Shown: piece by piece, positions 42,634 to 51,146 of the stretch | Position numbering within the stretch: position 1 is the first letter of the stretch | How the letters are laid out: every line of letters begins with the position of its first letter | Source of the DNA: Cupriavidus sp. AU9028 | GTDB taxonomy: Bacteria; Pseudomonadota; Gammaproteobacteria; Burkholderiales; Burkholderiaceae | Direction of reading: 5' to 3' | DNA: 64,000 nt | NCBI RefSeq assembly: GCF_019795295.1 | Contig: NZ_JAIMCG010000010.1 | Coordinates: 62,001-126,000, forward strand | Position numbers and translations under genes: made by a program | The notes under the pieces: generated by a model | What the model saw: only the letters and a program-made list of their open reading frames with translations | Databases searched by the model: none | What the model was told of the DNA's origin: nothing

Positions 42634-43290
42634 ATGACCATGTCGATTGCCAATCAACCCCTGCAGCTCATCCTGCTGCTGCTCGCACTGTCGCTGTTGC
42701 CGCTGTTCGTGGTGATGGGCACTGCGTTCCTGAAGATATCGATCGTGCTGTCGACACTGCGCAACGCGCTCGGTATCCAGCAGATCCCGCCCAACATGGC
42801 GATCTACGGGCTGTCGCTGGTCCTGACGCTGTTCATCATGGCGCCCGTGGGACTGGCCATCAGCGACAACCTGAAGGCGAACCCGGTGAAGCTGGAATCC
42901 GAGAACGTCTTCGAACAGGTCGAGACCAGCGTGCTGGATCCCTATCGGCAGTTCATCCAGGGCAAGACCAGCGCGCAGCAGGTCCGCTTTTTCATGGACA
43001 TCGGCGAGAAGATGTGGCCCGAGCCCTATCGCAGCCGCATCCCGGCCGATTCGCTGGTGGTGCTGATACCCGCCTTCACGGTCAGCGAGCTGATCGAGGC
43101 CTTCAAGATCGGCCTGCTTCTCTACCTGCCCTTCGTCGCCATCGACCTGATCGTCTCCAACGTGCTGCTGGCGATGGGGATGATGATGGTGTCGCCGGTC
43201 ACCATTTCCTTGCCGATCAAGCTGCTGGTCTTCGTCCTCGTGGGCGGCTGGGAAAAGCTGCTCGGTCAACTGATCCAGTCCTACCTATGA
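42634..43290 (+). CDS. sctR: T3SS export apparatus protein SctR
   Basis: A 218-residue FliP/YscR-family membrane protein with four hydrophobic segments. Family motifs: MGTAFLKISIVLSTLRNALGIQQIPPNM, LIPAFTVSELIEAFKIGLLLYLPFVAIDLIVSN and MGMMMVSPVTISLPIKLLVFVL. The start could be 42634 (MTMSIAN) or 42640 (MSIAN); the upstream ORF extension to 42547 is unlikely. It is separated from sctQ by 162 bp, the only large gap within the structural operon. It overlaps sctS by 4 bp. Confidence 0.96.
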   Translation: MTMSIANQPLQLILLLLALSLLPLFVVMGTAFLKISIVLSTLRNALGIQQIPPNMAIYGLSLVLTLFIMAPVGLAISDNLKANPVKLESENVFEQVETSVLDPYRQFIQGKTSAQQVRFFMDIGEKMWPEPYRSRIPADSLVVLIPAFTVSELIEAFKIGLLLYLPFVAIDLIVSNVLLAMGMMMVSPVTISLPIKLLVFVLVGGWEKLLGQLIQSYL

Positions 43291-43556
43291 GCAACGAGAT
43301 CATTGCGCAGCTCGCGTCCAATCTGCTGTGGCTGGTGCTGATCCTGTCCCTGCCGGTGGTGGTGGTTGCTTCCCTGGTGGGCGTACTGGTGAGCCTGGTG
43401 CAGGCGCTCACGCAGGTCCAGGATCAGACCATTCAGTTCCTGATCAAGCTGATCGCCGTCTGCATCACCCTGGTCGCAACCTATCACTGGATGGGCGCTA
43501 CCTTGCTCGGCTACACGAACCTGACGTTCGGCCAGATCTCCTCGATGGGGAAATAG
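43287..43556 (+). CDS. sctS: T3SS export apparatus protein SctS
   Basis: An 89-residue FliQ/YscS-family protein with two membrane helices (LLWLVLILSLPVVVVASLVGVL and FLIKLIAVCITLVATYHWMG) around the conserved loop VSLVQALTQVQDQTIQFLIK. Four copies assemble with SctR and SctT into the export gate. ATG overlaps sctR; its TAG overlaps the GTG start of sctT. Confidence 0.96.
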   Translation: MSNEIIAQLASNLLWLVLILSLPVVVVASLVGVLVSLVQALTQVQDQTIQFLIKLIAVCITLVATYHWMGATLLGYTNLTFGQISSMGK

Positions 43557-44335
43557 TGGAAGGCTGGCACCACTTCGTTCCACTGCTCGGGCTCGTGATG
43601 CTGCGCCCCTTCGGCATGCTGGTGCTGATGCCGATGTTCTCGGCGCGCTCGCTCGGCGGCGTGCTGATCCGCAATGCGGTGGTGCTGGTGATGGCCCTGC
43701 CGGCACTGCCGATGCATCTCGATCACGGCGCCGCGCTGGAAGCCCTGAGCGTCACCGGATGGGTCATGCTGGTGCTGCAGGAGATGACGATCGGCCTGCT
43801 GATGGGATTCTGCGCCAGCGTGCCGTTCTGGGCGATCGATGTGGCCAGCACCATCATCGACACCGTGCGCGGCTCGTCGATGGCTTCGGTACTGAATCCG
43901 CTGCTGGAAGAGCAGTCGTCGGTGTTCGGCGTGGTGTTCACGCAAGTCATTGCGGTGCTGTTCCTGGCGACCGGCGGCTTCAACGCGATGCTGACGGCGC
44001 TGTACGAATCGTACCGCAGCGTGCCGATGCTGGAGGGGTGGCAGCTGGGAAGCGCGCTGCCGTCCTTTATCGCGCATCAGTGGCAGCTGATGCTGCAACT
44101 GGCAATCGGCTTCGCCTTGCCCTCCATCGTCGTCATGGTGCTGGTGGATGCGGCGCTTGGCCTGGTCAATCGCTCCGCGCAGCAACTGAACGTCTTCTTC
44201 ATCGCCATGCCGATCAAGAGCGCGCTGGCGCTGTTCGTTCTCGCGGTCGGCATGCCGTTCGCGCTCGGCGCGTTCTCGGACCGATTCGCCGCTTACCCCG
44301 CGATCGCCCACGACCTGCTGAGGCTGCTGCGATGA
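43556..44335 (+). CDS. sctT: T3SS export apparatus protein SctT (GTG start)
   Basis: A 259-residue FliR/YscT-family membrane protein with about six hydrophobic segments. Conserved blocks include MLRPFGMLVLMPMFSARSLGG, EMTIGLLMGFCASVPFWAIDV and SAQQLNVFFIAMPIKSALALFVL. The GTG at 43556 overlaps the sctS stop (TAGTG) and places the N-terminus as in homologues; no ATG fits better. It overlaps sctU by 4 bp. Confidence 0.94.
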   Translation: MEGWHHFVPLLGLVMLRPFGMLVLMPMFSARSLGGVLIRNAVVLVMALPALPMHLDHGAALEALSVTGWVMLVLQEMTIGLLMGFCASVPFWAIDVASTIIDTVRGSSMASVLNPLLEEQSSVFGVVFTQVIAVLFLATGGFNAMLTALYESYRSVPMLEGWQLGSALPSFIAHQWQLMLQLAIGFALPSIVVMVLVDAALGLVNRSAQQLNVFFIAMPIKSALALFVLAVGMPFALGAFSDRFAAYPAIAHDLLRLLR

Positions 44336-45561
44336 GCGAGAAGACAGAGAAGCCCACTCCCAAGAAGGTTCGCGATGCGCGCGAGCAGGGGCAGATCGCC
44401 AAGAGCATGGAAGTGGCGACCGGCGTCCAGCTCGCCATGCTGCTGGGGTACTTCTGGTGGCGCGCCGAGGACATGATCGACGCCTTCCAGATCATGATCG
44501 AGGTCAGCATTGCCAGCCTGACGCTGCCGTTGCGGGTGGCGATGGATCAGATCATGGACGCCACCATCGGACTGGCGCTGAATCTGCTGGCGCCGATGGC
44601 GCTGATGCTGCTGCTGGGGACGGTCACCGCGATCGTCACGCATATCGGCCCGCTGTTCGCGCCGAAGTTCATCCAGCCGAAGGGCGAGCGCATCAGTCCG
44701 CTGAAGAATGCGAAGCAGCTCTTCTCGATGCGCTCGCTGTTCGAGTTCGGCAAGTCCCTGCTGAAGGTGTCGATCCTGGCGATCACCTTCTATCTGCTGC
44801 TCAAGCAGCATCTGAACGCTTTCCAGTTCCTGCCGCTTTGCGGCATCGAGTGCGGACTGCGGGTGACCGGCGTGGTGATCGGCATCCTGTGGGGGATCCT
44901 GGTGCTGTTCTATGTGCTCTTTGCCATTGCCGACCTCGCTTATCAGAAGCGGTCCTTGACCAAGCAGCTGATGATGAGCCGGGACGAGATCATCAAGGAG
45001 TACAAGAACACGGAGGGCGACCCGCATGTCCGCCACAAGCGCAAGGAGCTCCATCGGGAGCTGCAGAGCGGAAGCATGAACGCCAATGTCCGCCGGTCCA
45101 CGGCGGTGGTGCGCAATCCGACCCATGTCGCGGTATGCCTCTATTTCGTGGCGGGCGAAACACCGCTGCCCCAGGTCATCGAGAAAGGAACGGACGCCAG
45201 GGCCAGGCAGTTGATCGCCATCGCCGAGGAGGCGGGCGTGCCAATCGTGGAGGCGGTGTACCTCGCGCGGCGCCTCAATGCAACCACGGAGATTGGCGAC
45301 TTCATTCCGGCCGAGCTGTTCGAGCCGGTCGCGGAAGTGTTGCACCTGGTCAGCGAGATCGGTGCCGACAGGTCGGCTGACGACGAGGAGGACATCGCCG
45401 ACGAGGAGGACGGCGAGGAGGAGGCCGAGGAAGCGGCCGGGGAGGCAGGGGACGAACGCACGGAGGAGGAGCAGAACCCCGATCCCGAGGCGCCCCCGCC
45501 GGGAGACAGGAGCAGCGACCCGGATGCCGGGGTGGGACGAAGCCGGGCAGGCCCGGCGTGA
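44332..45561 (+). CDS. sctU: T3SS switch protein SctU with acidic C-terminal tail
   Basis: A 409-residue FlhB/YscU-family protein. It begins with MSEKTEKPTPKKVRDAREQGQIAKS, then four membrane helices, and a cytoplasmic autoprotease domain with N262-P263-T264-H265 (VRNPTHVAVCLYF). The usual protein ends near residue 350; here ~55 further residues are mostly Glu/Asp (DEEDIADEEDGEEEAEEAA) followed by a Pro-rich end. Cleavage at NPTH sets substrate specificity together with SctP. Its TGA overlaps a GTG of the next gene. Confidence 0.95.
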   Translation: MSEKTEKPTPKKVRDAREQGQIAKSMEVATGVQLAMLLGYFWWRAEDMIDAFQIMIEVSIASLTLPLRVAMDQIMDATIGLALNLLAPMALMLLLGTVTAIVTHIGPLFAPKFIQPKGERISPLKNAKQLFSMRSLFEFGKSLLKVSILAITFYLLLKQHLNAFQFLPLCGIECGLRVTGVVIGILWGILVLFYVLFAIADLAYQKRSLTKQLMMSRDEIIKEYKNTEGDPHVRHKRKELHRELQSGSMNANVRRSTAVVRNPTHVAVCLYFVAGETPLPQVIEKGTDARARQLIAIAEEAGVPIVEAVYLARRLNATTEIGDFIPAELFEPVAEVLHLVSEIGADRSADDEEDIADEEDGEEEAEEAAGEAGDERTEEEQNPDPEAPPPGDRSSDPDAGVGRSRAGPA

Positions 45562-45581
45562 ACTTGACGGAGAGCGTCTGC

Positions 45582-46949
45582 GTGAAAAGAACGGTTATCG
45601 CAACGATATCGATGCTGGTGTCATCGACGGGATTCGGCACGGAAGCGACGGAGGACGGCGCGCATTACTCGGGCCGGCAGGTCGGCGTCTACTACTCCGG
45701 GAGCGCGCGCCCGGCCGTCATCAAGGCGACGCCGGCCGGCTCCAGCAGGTCCGACGCGGCCGGGAACGGAGCGCAGGGCCCGGACGGCCACCGTGCGAAC
45801 GGCGAGGATGCCGCCATCTGGGGTGCCGCCAGCAGGGCCGAGCGCGAAGCGCAAGCCCTTGCGGCACGCGAAGGGGGCGAGGAGGGGAGCGCCGGTGCAG
45901 GACCGCATGCCCGTTCCCCCGCCGCCGAGGAAGCATCCGACCGCGCGCGGCACGACCAGGCCGAGCGGCTCGCCGTCAGCACGCTGGCGATGCATGCGGC
46001 CCGGGTGATGGGCGCGCAGACCAGCCGGCTGGTAGGCCTCGATAGCCTGGAGCCGACGGTCGAGATGCCGCAGGCGCGTCCCCCGCGGGCAGCAGCGCGC
46101 GATGCGGCCGGACGGCACGGAGAAGGCGAGGCGTCCGGGGGAGGCGGGGGGCGTCCCCGGCATGCCGAGCTGATGCCTGCCGCAGCGTCGATCGGCCCGG
46201 CGCTCGCGTCCGCCTATGACGAGCTGATCGAGGAGGTCGCCGCCCGGCATCGGGTCGCGCCGCATCTGGTTCGGGCGGTGATCAAGGTCGAGTCCAATTT
46301 CCAGCCCCAGGCGCGCTCGCCCAAGGGCGCGATGGGACTGATGCAGGTGATGCCGACCACCGGCAAGCGTTTCGGCGCGGCGGACCTGCGCGACCCGCGC
46401 GAGAACGTCAATGCCGGTACCCGCTATCTACGCTGGCTGCTGGACCGCTTCGACGACGACCTGGCGCTGACGCTGGCCGCCTACAACGCGGGCGAGGGTG
46501 CGGTCGAGCGCCACGGCCGCCGCATTCCCCCGTATGCGGAAACGCAGGGCTACGTGACCAAGGTGCTGGGCCATCTCGGCATGGCCTCGTCCGGTCGCGC
46601 CGCGGAGCCGGCGACCGTGACCAACGCCGCTGGAGCCATGGCCGCGCCAGCGCCGACGAAGCGGGCTGCCGAGCGACAGCTTGCGTCGGGGCCGCCTGCT
46701 GCTTCGCGCGAGGCGGTGCGTGCCCTGCACACCGTATCGGGCTGGATCGGCGCCATGCTGACCTCGGGCTCGCGGCGCCCGGCGGCGGACGGGGTAGGTG
46801 AGGCTGACGGGCAACGGCCGCTGCCGGTAGCGGACCGGGATACCGACGGCTTCGAGCGACCCGATGGTGGCAGGGGGGCGGCCTGGCCCGGCGAACGGGA
46901 ACGATCCGATGGCCGCCTGGGGTCGGGCGGGTCCGCTCGTCCAGTGTGA
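45582..46949 (+). CDS. T3SS-associated lytic transglycosylase with a long low-complexity N-terminus
   Basis: A 455-residue periplasmic peptidoglycan lytic transglycosylase (SLT, IagB/EtgA role). GTG 45582 has SD GGAGAG and yields a signal peptide (KRTVIATISMLVSSTGFGTEA); an upstream GTG at 45558 overlaps sctU. The catalytic domain is about residues 205-320: catalytic Glu237 in VIKVESNFQPQARSPKGAMGLMQVMP, and LAAYNAGEGAVERHG. Residues 25-195 and 330-455 are Ala/Gly/Arg-rich and probably disordered, which makes it about three times longer than IagB-type enzymes. It opens the wall for the secretion apparatus. Confidence 0.85.
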   Translation: MKRTVIATISMLVSSTGFGTEATEDGAHYSGRQVGVYYSGSARPAVIKATPAGSSRSDAAGNGAQGPDGHRANGEDAAIWGAASRAEREAQALAAREGGEEGSAGAGPHARSPAAEEASDRARHDQAERLAVSTLAMHAARVMGAQTSRLVGLDSLEPTVEMPQARPPRAAARDAAGRHGEGEASGGGGGRPRHAELMPAAASIGPALASAYDELIEEVAARHRVAPHLVRAVIKVESNFQPQARSPKGAMGLMQVMPTTGKRFGAADLRDPRENVNAGTRYLRWLLDRFDDDLALTLAAYNAGEGAVERHGRRIPPYAETQGYVTKVLGHLGMASSGRAAEPATVTNAAGAMAAPAPTKRAAERQLASGPPAASREAVRALHTVSGWIGAMLTSGSRRPAADGVGEADGQRPLPVADRDTDGFERPDGGRGAAWPGERERSDGRLGSGGSARPV

Positions 46950-47047
46950 TGACCGAGTCGATGTACGGCATCTGGAGCGCGGGTGGGCACCGTCTTTCAG
47001 GTCCTCGCCCGATTCCGGCAAGCCCGTCGCCCGCCGAGGATAACGCC

Positions 47048-47479
47048 ATGACCATGCCGCCGCGCACACGCTCCAGGGGCCCCGGCTCATGGCTGCGCAA
47101 GCTGCTCGAATGCCCCAGTGTCGCGCTGATCGACGCGGGGCGGGGAGTGGCAAGCATCGAAGTGGCGGGCGTGCGCGCGAAGGCGACCCAGCTGGAAGGC
47201 GGCCTCTGCGTTGGCGTCGTGCTGGATATCGCCGAGGCGCCCGAGCCGGACTGGCTCAACGAGGTAACGCTGTCGCTCGCGGCAACGCCTGGCGCGCGGG
47301 ACGACGGCTTGCAATGCGATGCAGGCGGTTGGCTGCTGTGGCATCGGTACGCGCACGGCATCGACGCCAGAACGCTGGAGGAGGGCCTGATCCTGCAGCT
47401 TGGCATGGCACGCCGCCTTGCGGAAAGCGCGGCATCCGATGCAGGCGGCCCAGGTCAGGTAATTGGAAAACTGATATGA
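47048..47479 (+). CDS. SpiC/SsaB-like T3SS gatekeeper partner
   Basis: A 143-residue protein directly before sctC, the place of ssaB (spiC) in SPI-2. The stretch EVTLSLAATPGARDD, then LQCDAGGWLLWHRY, follows the Salmonella SpiC pattern VTLLLAAHP...D...L..DGGWL..YY as I remember it. No signal peptide or membrane segment. SD GAGGA precedes ATG 47048. SpiC binds SsaM and SsaL and delays effector export until pH sensing; the same three partners are present here. Overlaps sctC (ATATGA). Confidence 0.68.
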   Translation: MTMPPRTRSRGPGSWLRKLLECPSVALIDAGRGVASIEVAGVRAKATQLEGGLCVGVVLDIAEAPEPDWLNEVTLSLAATPGARDDGLQCDAGGWLLWHRYAHGIDARTLEEGLILQLGMARRLAESAASDAGGPGQVIGKLI

Positions 47480-48987
47480 AAGACTTGCAGCGCGGCCTGT
47501 TGACGATAGCGACCGCGATCCTGATGTTGCCGGTGGCGGGGGTGGCGACAGCGGCCGGCGTGCCATTCGGCGCCAGCGCCAGCGAATTCTCCGTGTCCTC
47601 CAGAGGCATGAAGCTTGGCGCCCTGTTGCGCGATCTTGGCGCGAGCTTCGGCGTGCCGGTCATCGTCAGCCCGGAAGTCAACGACACCTTCGTCGGCACG
47701 CTGGCAGGCAGGCAGCCGGACAAGCTGCTGGACCAGCTGGCGCAGCTCTACAACCTGGCGTGGTATTTCGATGGGCGGGTGCTGTACGTCTACAAGGCGA
47801 GCCAGGTATCGAACGAGGTGCTGACGACCTCGTATCTTGACGCACACGAGCTGTCGCAGGCGTTGCGGGACGCCGGGGTGTTCCGGGGCGGCTCGTGTGC
47901 GGTGCGGCCGGTCAACAATTTCAACGCGATCGAGGTGTTCGGCGTGCCGATCTGCGTCCAGCGCGTCACGAAGCTGGCCAAGGACCTGGACGACAAGACG
48001 CTGAACCAGACGCAGAACCAGGAGGTGGTGCAGGTATTCCCGCTGCGCTATGCGTCGGCGGTGGACGGCAACTACACCTATCGCGACCAGCAGGTGGTGA
48101 TCCCCGGCGTGGTGACCGAGCTGCGCGAGATGGTGCGCAATCGTGCCGTCGCGCCGCAGACCGGCAGCGGGCAGGTCGCGCCGCCCGCGACGAGCCAGCC
48201 CACCTTCTCCGCCGATGCCCGCAACAACGCGGTGATCGTGCGCGATCGCAAGGCCAACATGCCGCTGTACGCCGAGCTGGTCAAGCAGCTGGACCAGCGC
48301 CCACGGCAGATCGAGATCTCGGTGGCGATCATCGATGTCGACGCGGGCGACATGCGCGAGCTCGGCCTCGACTTCGGCGGCAGCATCGGCGTGGGCAAGG
48401 CGCGCATTGGCTTCAACAACGGCGGCAACGTCAATGCGGACGGCACCTTCTCGACCGTGCTGAGCAACACCGCCGACTTCTTTGTCCGCATCAACGCGCT
48501 GGAGCAGAACTCGAGGGCGAAGGTGTTGTCGCGCCCCTCGGTGGTCACGCTGAACAACGTGCAGGCGGTGCTCGACCGCAACATCACCTTCTACACCAAG
48601 CTGCAGGGCAACAAGGTGGCCGAGCTGGCTTCCGTGTCGGCCGGCTCCCTGCTGCGGGTGACGCCCCGCCTGATCGACCTGCACGGCCAGCAGGAAGTCA
48701 TGCTGACCCTCGATATCCAGGACGGACGGCAGGAAGCGCCGGCCAACAACATCGAGCAGCTGCCGCAGGTCCGCAACTCCGGCATCGCCACCCAGGCAAT
48801 TCTCAAGCCCGGCCAGAGCCTGCTGCTCGGCGGCTTCGTCGAGGAAAAGGAGCGCAGCGGCGAACGCCGCGTTCCCTTCCTGAGCAGCCTTCCGCTGGTA
48901 GGCGGGCTGTTCCGCAACAACACCCGCGAAAACCTCAGCGTCGTGCGGTTGTTCCTGATCAAGGCCGAACCGCATGCCATCCAGTGA
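47476..48987 (+). CDS. sctC: T3SS outer-membrane secretin SctC
   Basis: A 503-residue secretin (SsaC 497). Sec signal peptide ending VATAAG. N-domains with GALLRDLGASFGVPVIVSPEVND (about 48-70) and FNAIEVFGVPICVQRV follow. The secretin core has EISVAIIDVDAGDMRELGLDFGG, VLSRPSVVTLNNVQAVL and GQSLLLGGFVEEKERSGERRVPFLSSLPLVGGLFR, the classic C-terminal signature. It lacks an obvious pilotin-binding tail. Position after spiC and before sctD copies SPI-2. Confidence 0.96.
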   Translation: MKDLQRGLLTIATAILMLPVAGVATAAGVPFGASASEFSVSSRGMKLGALLRDLGASFGVPVIVSPEVNDTFVGTLAGRQPDKLLDQLAQLYNLAWYFDGRVLYVYKASQVSNEVLTTSYLDAHELSQALRDAGVFRGGSCAVRPVNNFNAIEVFGVPICVQRVTKLAKDLDDKTLNQTQNQEVVQVFPLRYASAVDGNYTYRDQQVVIPGVVTELREMVRNRAVAPQTGSGQVAPPATSQPTFSADARNNAVIVRDRKANMPLYAELVKQLDQRPRQIEISVAIIDVDAGDMRELGLDFGGSIGVGKARIGFNNGGNVNADGTFSTVLSNTADFFVRINALEQNSRAKVLSRPSVVTLNNVQAVLDRNITFYTKLQGNKVAELASVSAGSLLRVTPRLIDLHGQQEVMLTLDIQDGRQEAPANNIEQLPQVRNSGIATQAILKPGQSLLLGGFVEEKERSGERRVPFLSSLPLVGGLFRNNTRENLSVVRLFLIKAEPHAIQ

Positions 48988-48994
48988 CGCGGAT

Positions 48995-50218
48995 ATGAAA
49001 CACCGTTATCAGATCAAGATTCTCAACGGGCCCCTCGCCGGGCGCCGTCTGAAACTGCCCGAAGGCGACTTCGTCATCGGCGGCGACGATCCCGACTTGT
49101 CGGCCACGCTCGAAGGCGGCGCCACGGCTACGCTCACCACGGCGGCGGACGGGGTACGCCTGCGCACCGCGGCGCCCTGCTGGGTCGACGGCAAGCCAGA
49201 ACCCCTCGGGGAGGCGCCTCTGCCGTTTGGCCAGGTGCTCGATATTGGCGGGCTCGCCGTGATGGTGGGCGAAGGCGACCGGCCGATGCCCGATGCGACC
49301 GTGCCCCGCCGGGTGCGGGCCGAGGGTACACCACGCTCGGCTTCGCTGCGCTACGGCGCGCTGGTGTTGCTCGCCGCCGGGAGCGTTGGCGCGGGCATCT
49401 GGATCTATGGCGCCGTGCAGCCGCCAGTGGAGGCGGTCGCGGCAGCTGACTGGCTTGACGACTGGAAGCGGCGGGCGCGCGCGGAAGGGGTCCAGGTGAA
49501 TGCGCAGCGTGACGGCATGCTGGAGCTGTCCGGGAGCTGCCGCGACTCCGGCTCGCGCCGCGTCCTGCTCGAATCGCTGCGCGAGCACGCCGTGCCGTAT
49601 CGCGACAACACCCAGTGCCAGGACGAACTCGTGCGCAACGTGCAGGCCGTCCTGACCATGAACGGATTTGCGCAGGCGAAGGTGCGCTCCGGCGACACCA
49701 TTGGCACGGTGGCCATTCAGGGAACCATTCACGCCGACGCACGCTGGCGGCGGGCGGTTGCCATGCTGTCGGAGTTGCGGGGCCTGCAGGGGTGGACGGT
49801 GGAGGACCCGATCGGCGCCAGCGTGCGCGCGCTGATCGACCGGTTGCGCGATGCCGGCCTGATCGGGCGCCTCAGCGTCGCACGCGAGAAGGGCTTGATC
49901 CTGATTACGGGCGTGCTGGACGAGGGCGGCAGACGGCTGCTGTCCTCGGTCACCGCCGCATTCGCCCAGGCCAATCCGGAAGCGCCGCGCACCATCTTCC
50001 AGAACATCCCGACCCGTGCCTTTCAGGCCGGCATCTTCCCGTCGCCGATCGTCAGCTTCGGTGGCAGCGGGGAGATGACCTTTCTCGACCTCGCCAATGG
50101 TACCCGGCTGAAAGCCGGAAGCCGGCTGCCGGGCGGGCACGTGATCGTGCATCTGGATCGCAACGGCATCGACCTCGAGCGCGAGGGCGAACTGATGCAT
50201 CTGCCTCTGGAGCTGTGA
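48995..50218 (+). CDS. sctD: T3SS inner-membrane ring protein SctD
   Basis: A 407-residue YscD/SsaD-family protein (SsaD 403). Start 48995 (MKHRYQIKILNGPLAGRRLKLPEG) fits family alignments; an earlier ATG at 48974 overlaps sctC. The N-terminal ~95 residues are the cytoplasmic FHA-like domain, a membrane helix spans about 118-140 (YGALVLLAAGSVGAGIWIYG), and the periplasmic part has three ring-building modules. It forms the outer of the two inner-membrane rings. Its TGA overlaps the ssaE-like ATG. Confidence 0.9.
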   Translation: MKHRYQIKILNGPLAGRRLKLPEGDFVIGGDDPDLSATLEGGATATLTTAADGVRLRTAAPCWVDGKPEPLGEAPLPFGQVLDIGGLAVMVGEGDRPMPDATVPRRVRAEGTPRSASLRYGALVLLAAGSVGAGIWIYGAVQPPVEAVAAADWLDDWKRRARAEGVQVNAQRDGMLELSGSCRDSGSRRVLLESLREHAVPYRDNTQCQDELVRNVQAVLTMNGFAQAKVRSGDTIGTVAIQGTIHADARWRRAVAMLSELRGLQGWTVEDPIGASVRALIDRLRDAGLIGRLSVAREKGLILITGVLDEGGRRLLSSVTAAFAQANPEAPRTIFQNIPTRAFQAGIFPSPIVSFGGSGEMTFLDLANGTRLKAGSRLPGGHVIVHLDRNGIDLEREGELMHLPLEL

Positions 50219-50469
50219 TGGACGCAATCCAATACCCGACGAGCATCGAAGCACAGCTTGCGCGCGACACGGACGGCACGGTGCGCAAGCGCTTGAAGAC
50301 GCAATTGCAGCGCGCGCTCCGGCAGATCGAGGCGGAGCTCGCACGCCCGCAACCGACCGATGTCTTCGCCGAGCTCACGGCGCTGCGCGATGCCTGCGTG
50401 GCCGGCAAGGCCACCATCGACAAGGCCTGGCGCCGCGCGCGCAAGGCCGCGGACTGCCGGGCTGATTGA
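50218..50469 (+). CDS. Needle-protein co-chaperone, EscE/YscE/SsaE family
   Basis: An 83-residue helical protein (SsaE is 80) directly after sctD as in SPI-2. Two amphipathic helices are visible: IEAQLARDTDGTVRKRLKTQLQRALRQIEAELA and VFAELTALRDACVAGKATIDKAWRR, the hairpin layout of YscE. It should pair with the SsaH-like protein (32326) to hold the needle subunit. It is coupled to sctD by TGATG and ends at an inverted repeat. Confidence 0.75.
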   Translation: MDAIQYPTSIEAQLARDTDGTVRKRLKTQLQRALRQIEAELARPQPTDVFAELTALRDACVAGKATIDKAWRRARKAADCRAD

Positions 50470-50491
50470 TATCGCGCCGCTAGGCGATATC
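50468..50491. promoter_or_regulatory. Inverted repeat at the end of the ssaE-like gene
   Basis: GATATCGC (50468-50475) and GCGATATC (50484-50491) with an 8-base spacer, overlapping the stop codon. A short AT-rich stretch (AATTTATTTAGAC, 50499-50511) follows. It may end the sctC operon or form part of the promoter of the translocator operon. Confidence 0.45.
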
Positions 50492-50590
50492 GGCGCCAAT
50501 TTATTTAGACGAGCGGATTTTTCAATAGATTCAAGATGGGTGCCGCCATAGAGTGTGGTTCAAGGAATGAACGACAAGAAGGAAATCCAA

Positions 50591-50986
50591 ATGGAAGACA
50601 TCGAGCAGGCGTGGAAGGAGGCATGGGACAACCTCGGCAGGCTGCGCGTGACGATCCAGAAGGAAATGGCCGACTGGGAGCGCATCCAGCAACAGGTCGA
50701 CGAGCTGTACGCGCGCGCCGCGCGCGACCCGAACGCGGCGGAGAAAGTGATGGCGCTGGAAGCCTACCTGGCCTCGCATCGCAGCGAGGAACAGGCGCTG
50801 CATGCGCTGCTGCAGCGGCTGGATGCGGTGATCAAGGAATTGAACCTGCGTTCCCAGCAGGATCGGCGGGAGATGGAGCGGCTGCGCGGGGGCGCGGGGG
50901 GGCGGCAGGGGCAGGCGGAGGACGCGTCCGATGCCGCCAGGCCGTCGGTCCCACGGCGCCAGGCGAAGCCGCGACGGTTTGCCTGA
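50591..50986 (+). CDS. SseA-like translocator chaperone
   Basis: A 131-residue, mostly helical charged protein. ATG 50591 has SD AAGGA at 8 bases; ATG 50567 is possible but its spacing is poor. Heptad-rich segments include IEQAWKEAWDNLGRLRVTIQ and LLQRLDAVIKELNLRSQQDRREMERLR, as expected for SseA/CesA chaperones that shield the SseB and SseD coiled coils. Position first in the translocator set equals sseA. The C-terminal ~30 residues are Gly/Arg/Pro-rich and not conserved. Confidence 0.65.
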   Translation: MEDIEQAWKEAWDNLGRLRVTIQKEMADWERIQQQVDELYARAARDPNAAEKVMALEAYLASHRSEEQALHALLQRLDAVIKELNLRSQQDRREMERLRGGAGGRQGQAEDASDAARPSVPRRQAKPRRFA

Positions 50987-51043
50987 GCGTCGGCATCGAG
51001 ACAGAGGCATCAGGTGAGAGGCGGGGAGCATTGACCCCTTTCG

Positions 51044-51087
51044 TAAGGAGCACCCCAATGGCACCGGCTGGATGTGCCGAGGGGTGA
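51044..51087 (+). other. Nine-codon mini-ORF with perfect Shine-Dalgarno inside a stem-loop
   Basis: TAAGGAG (51044-51050), 7 bases, ATG (51058), then MAPAGCAEG and TGA at 51085-51087. The ORF sits in a hairpin formed by CACCCC/GGGGTG (51051-51056, 51081-51086) with an inner GGCAC/GTGCC. It is in the 160-bp gap between the sseA-like and sseB-like genes. It could be a leader peptide; function unknown. Confidence 0.45.
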
Positions 51088-51146
51088 TTGTTGAACGGTC
51101 CGATCTGCGGGGAGCGCAGCGGAAGCGATAGAGAGATGGAGTGGAT

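Noticed and set aside
48974-48994. Earlier sctD start
   Set aside because: Possible, but it overlaps sctC and adds MPSSDAD, which is not part of the family N-terminus; kept as an alternative.
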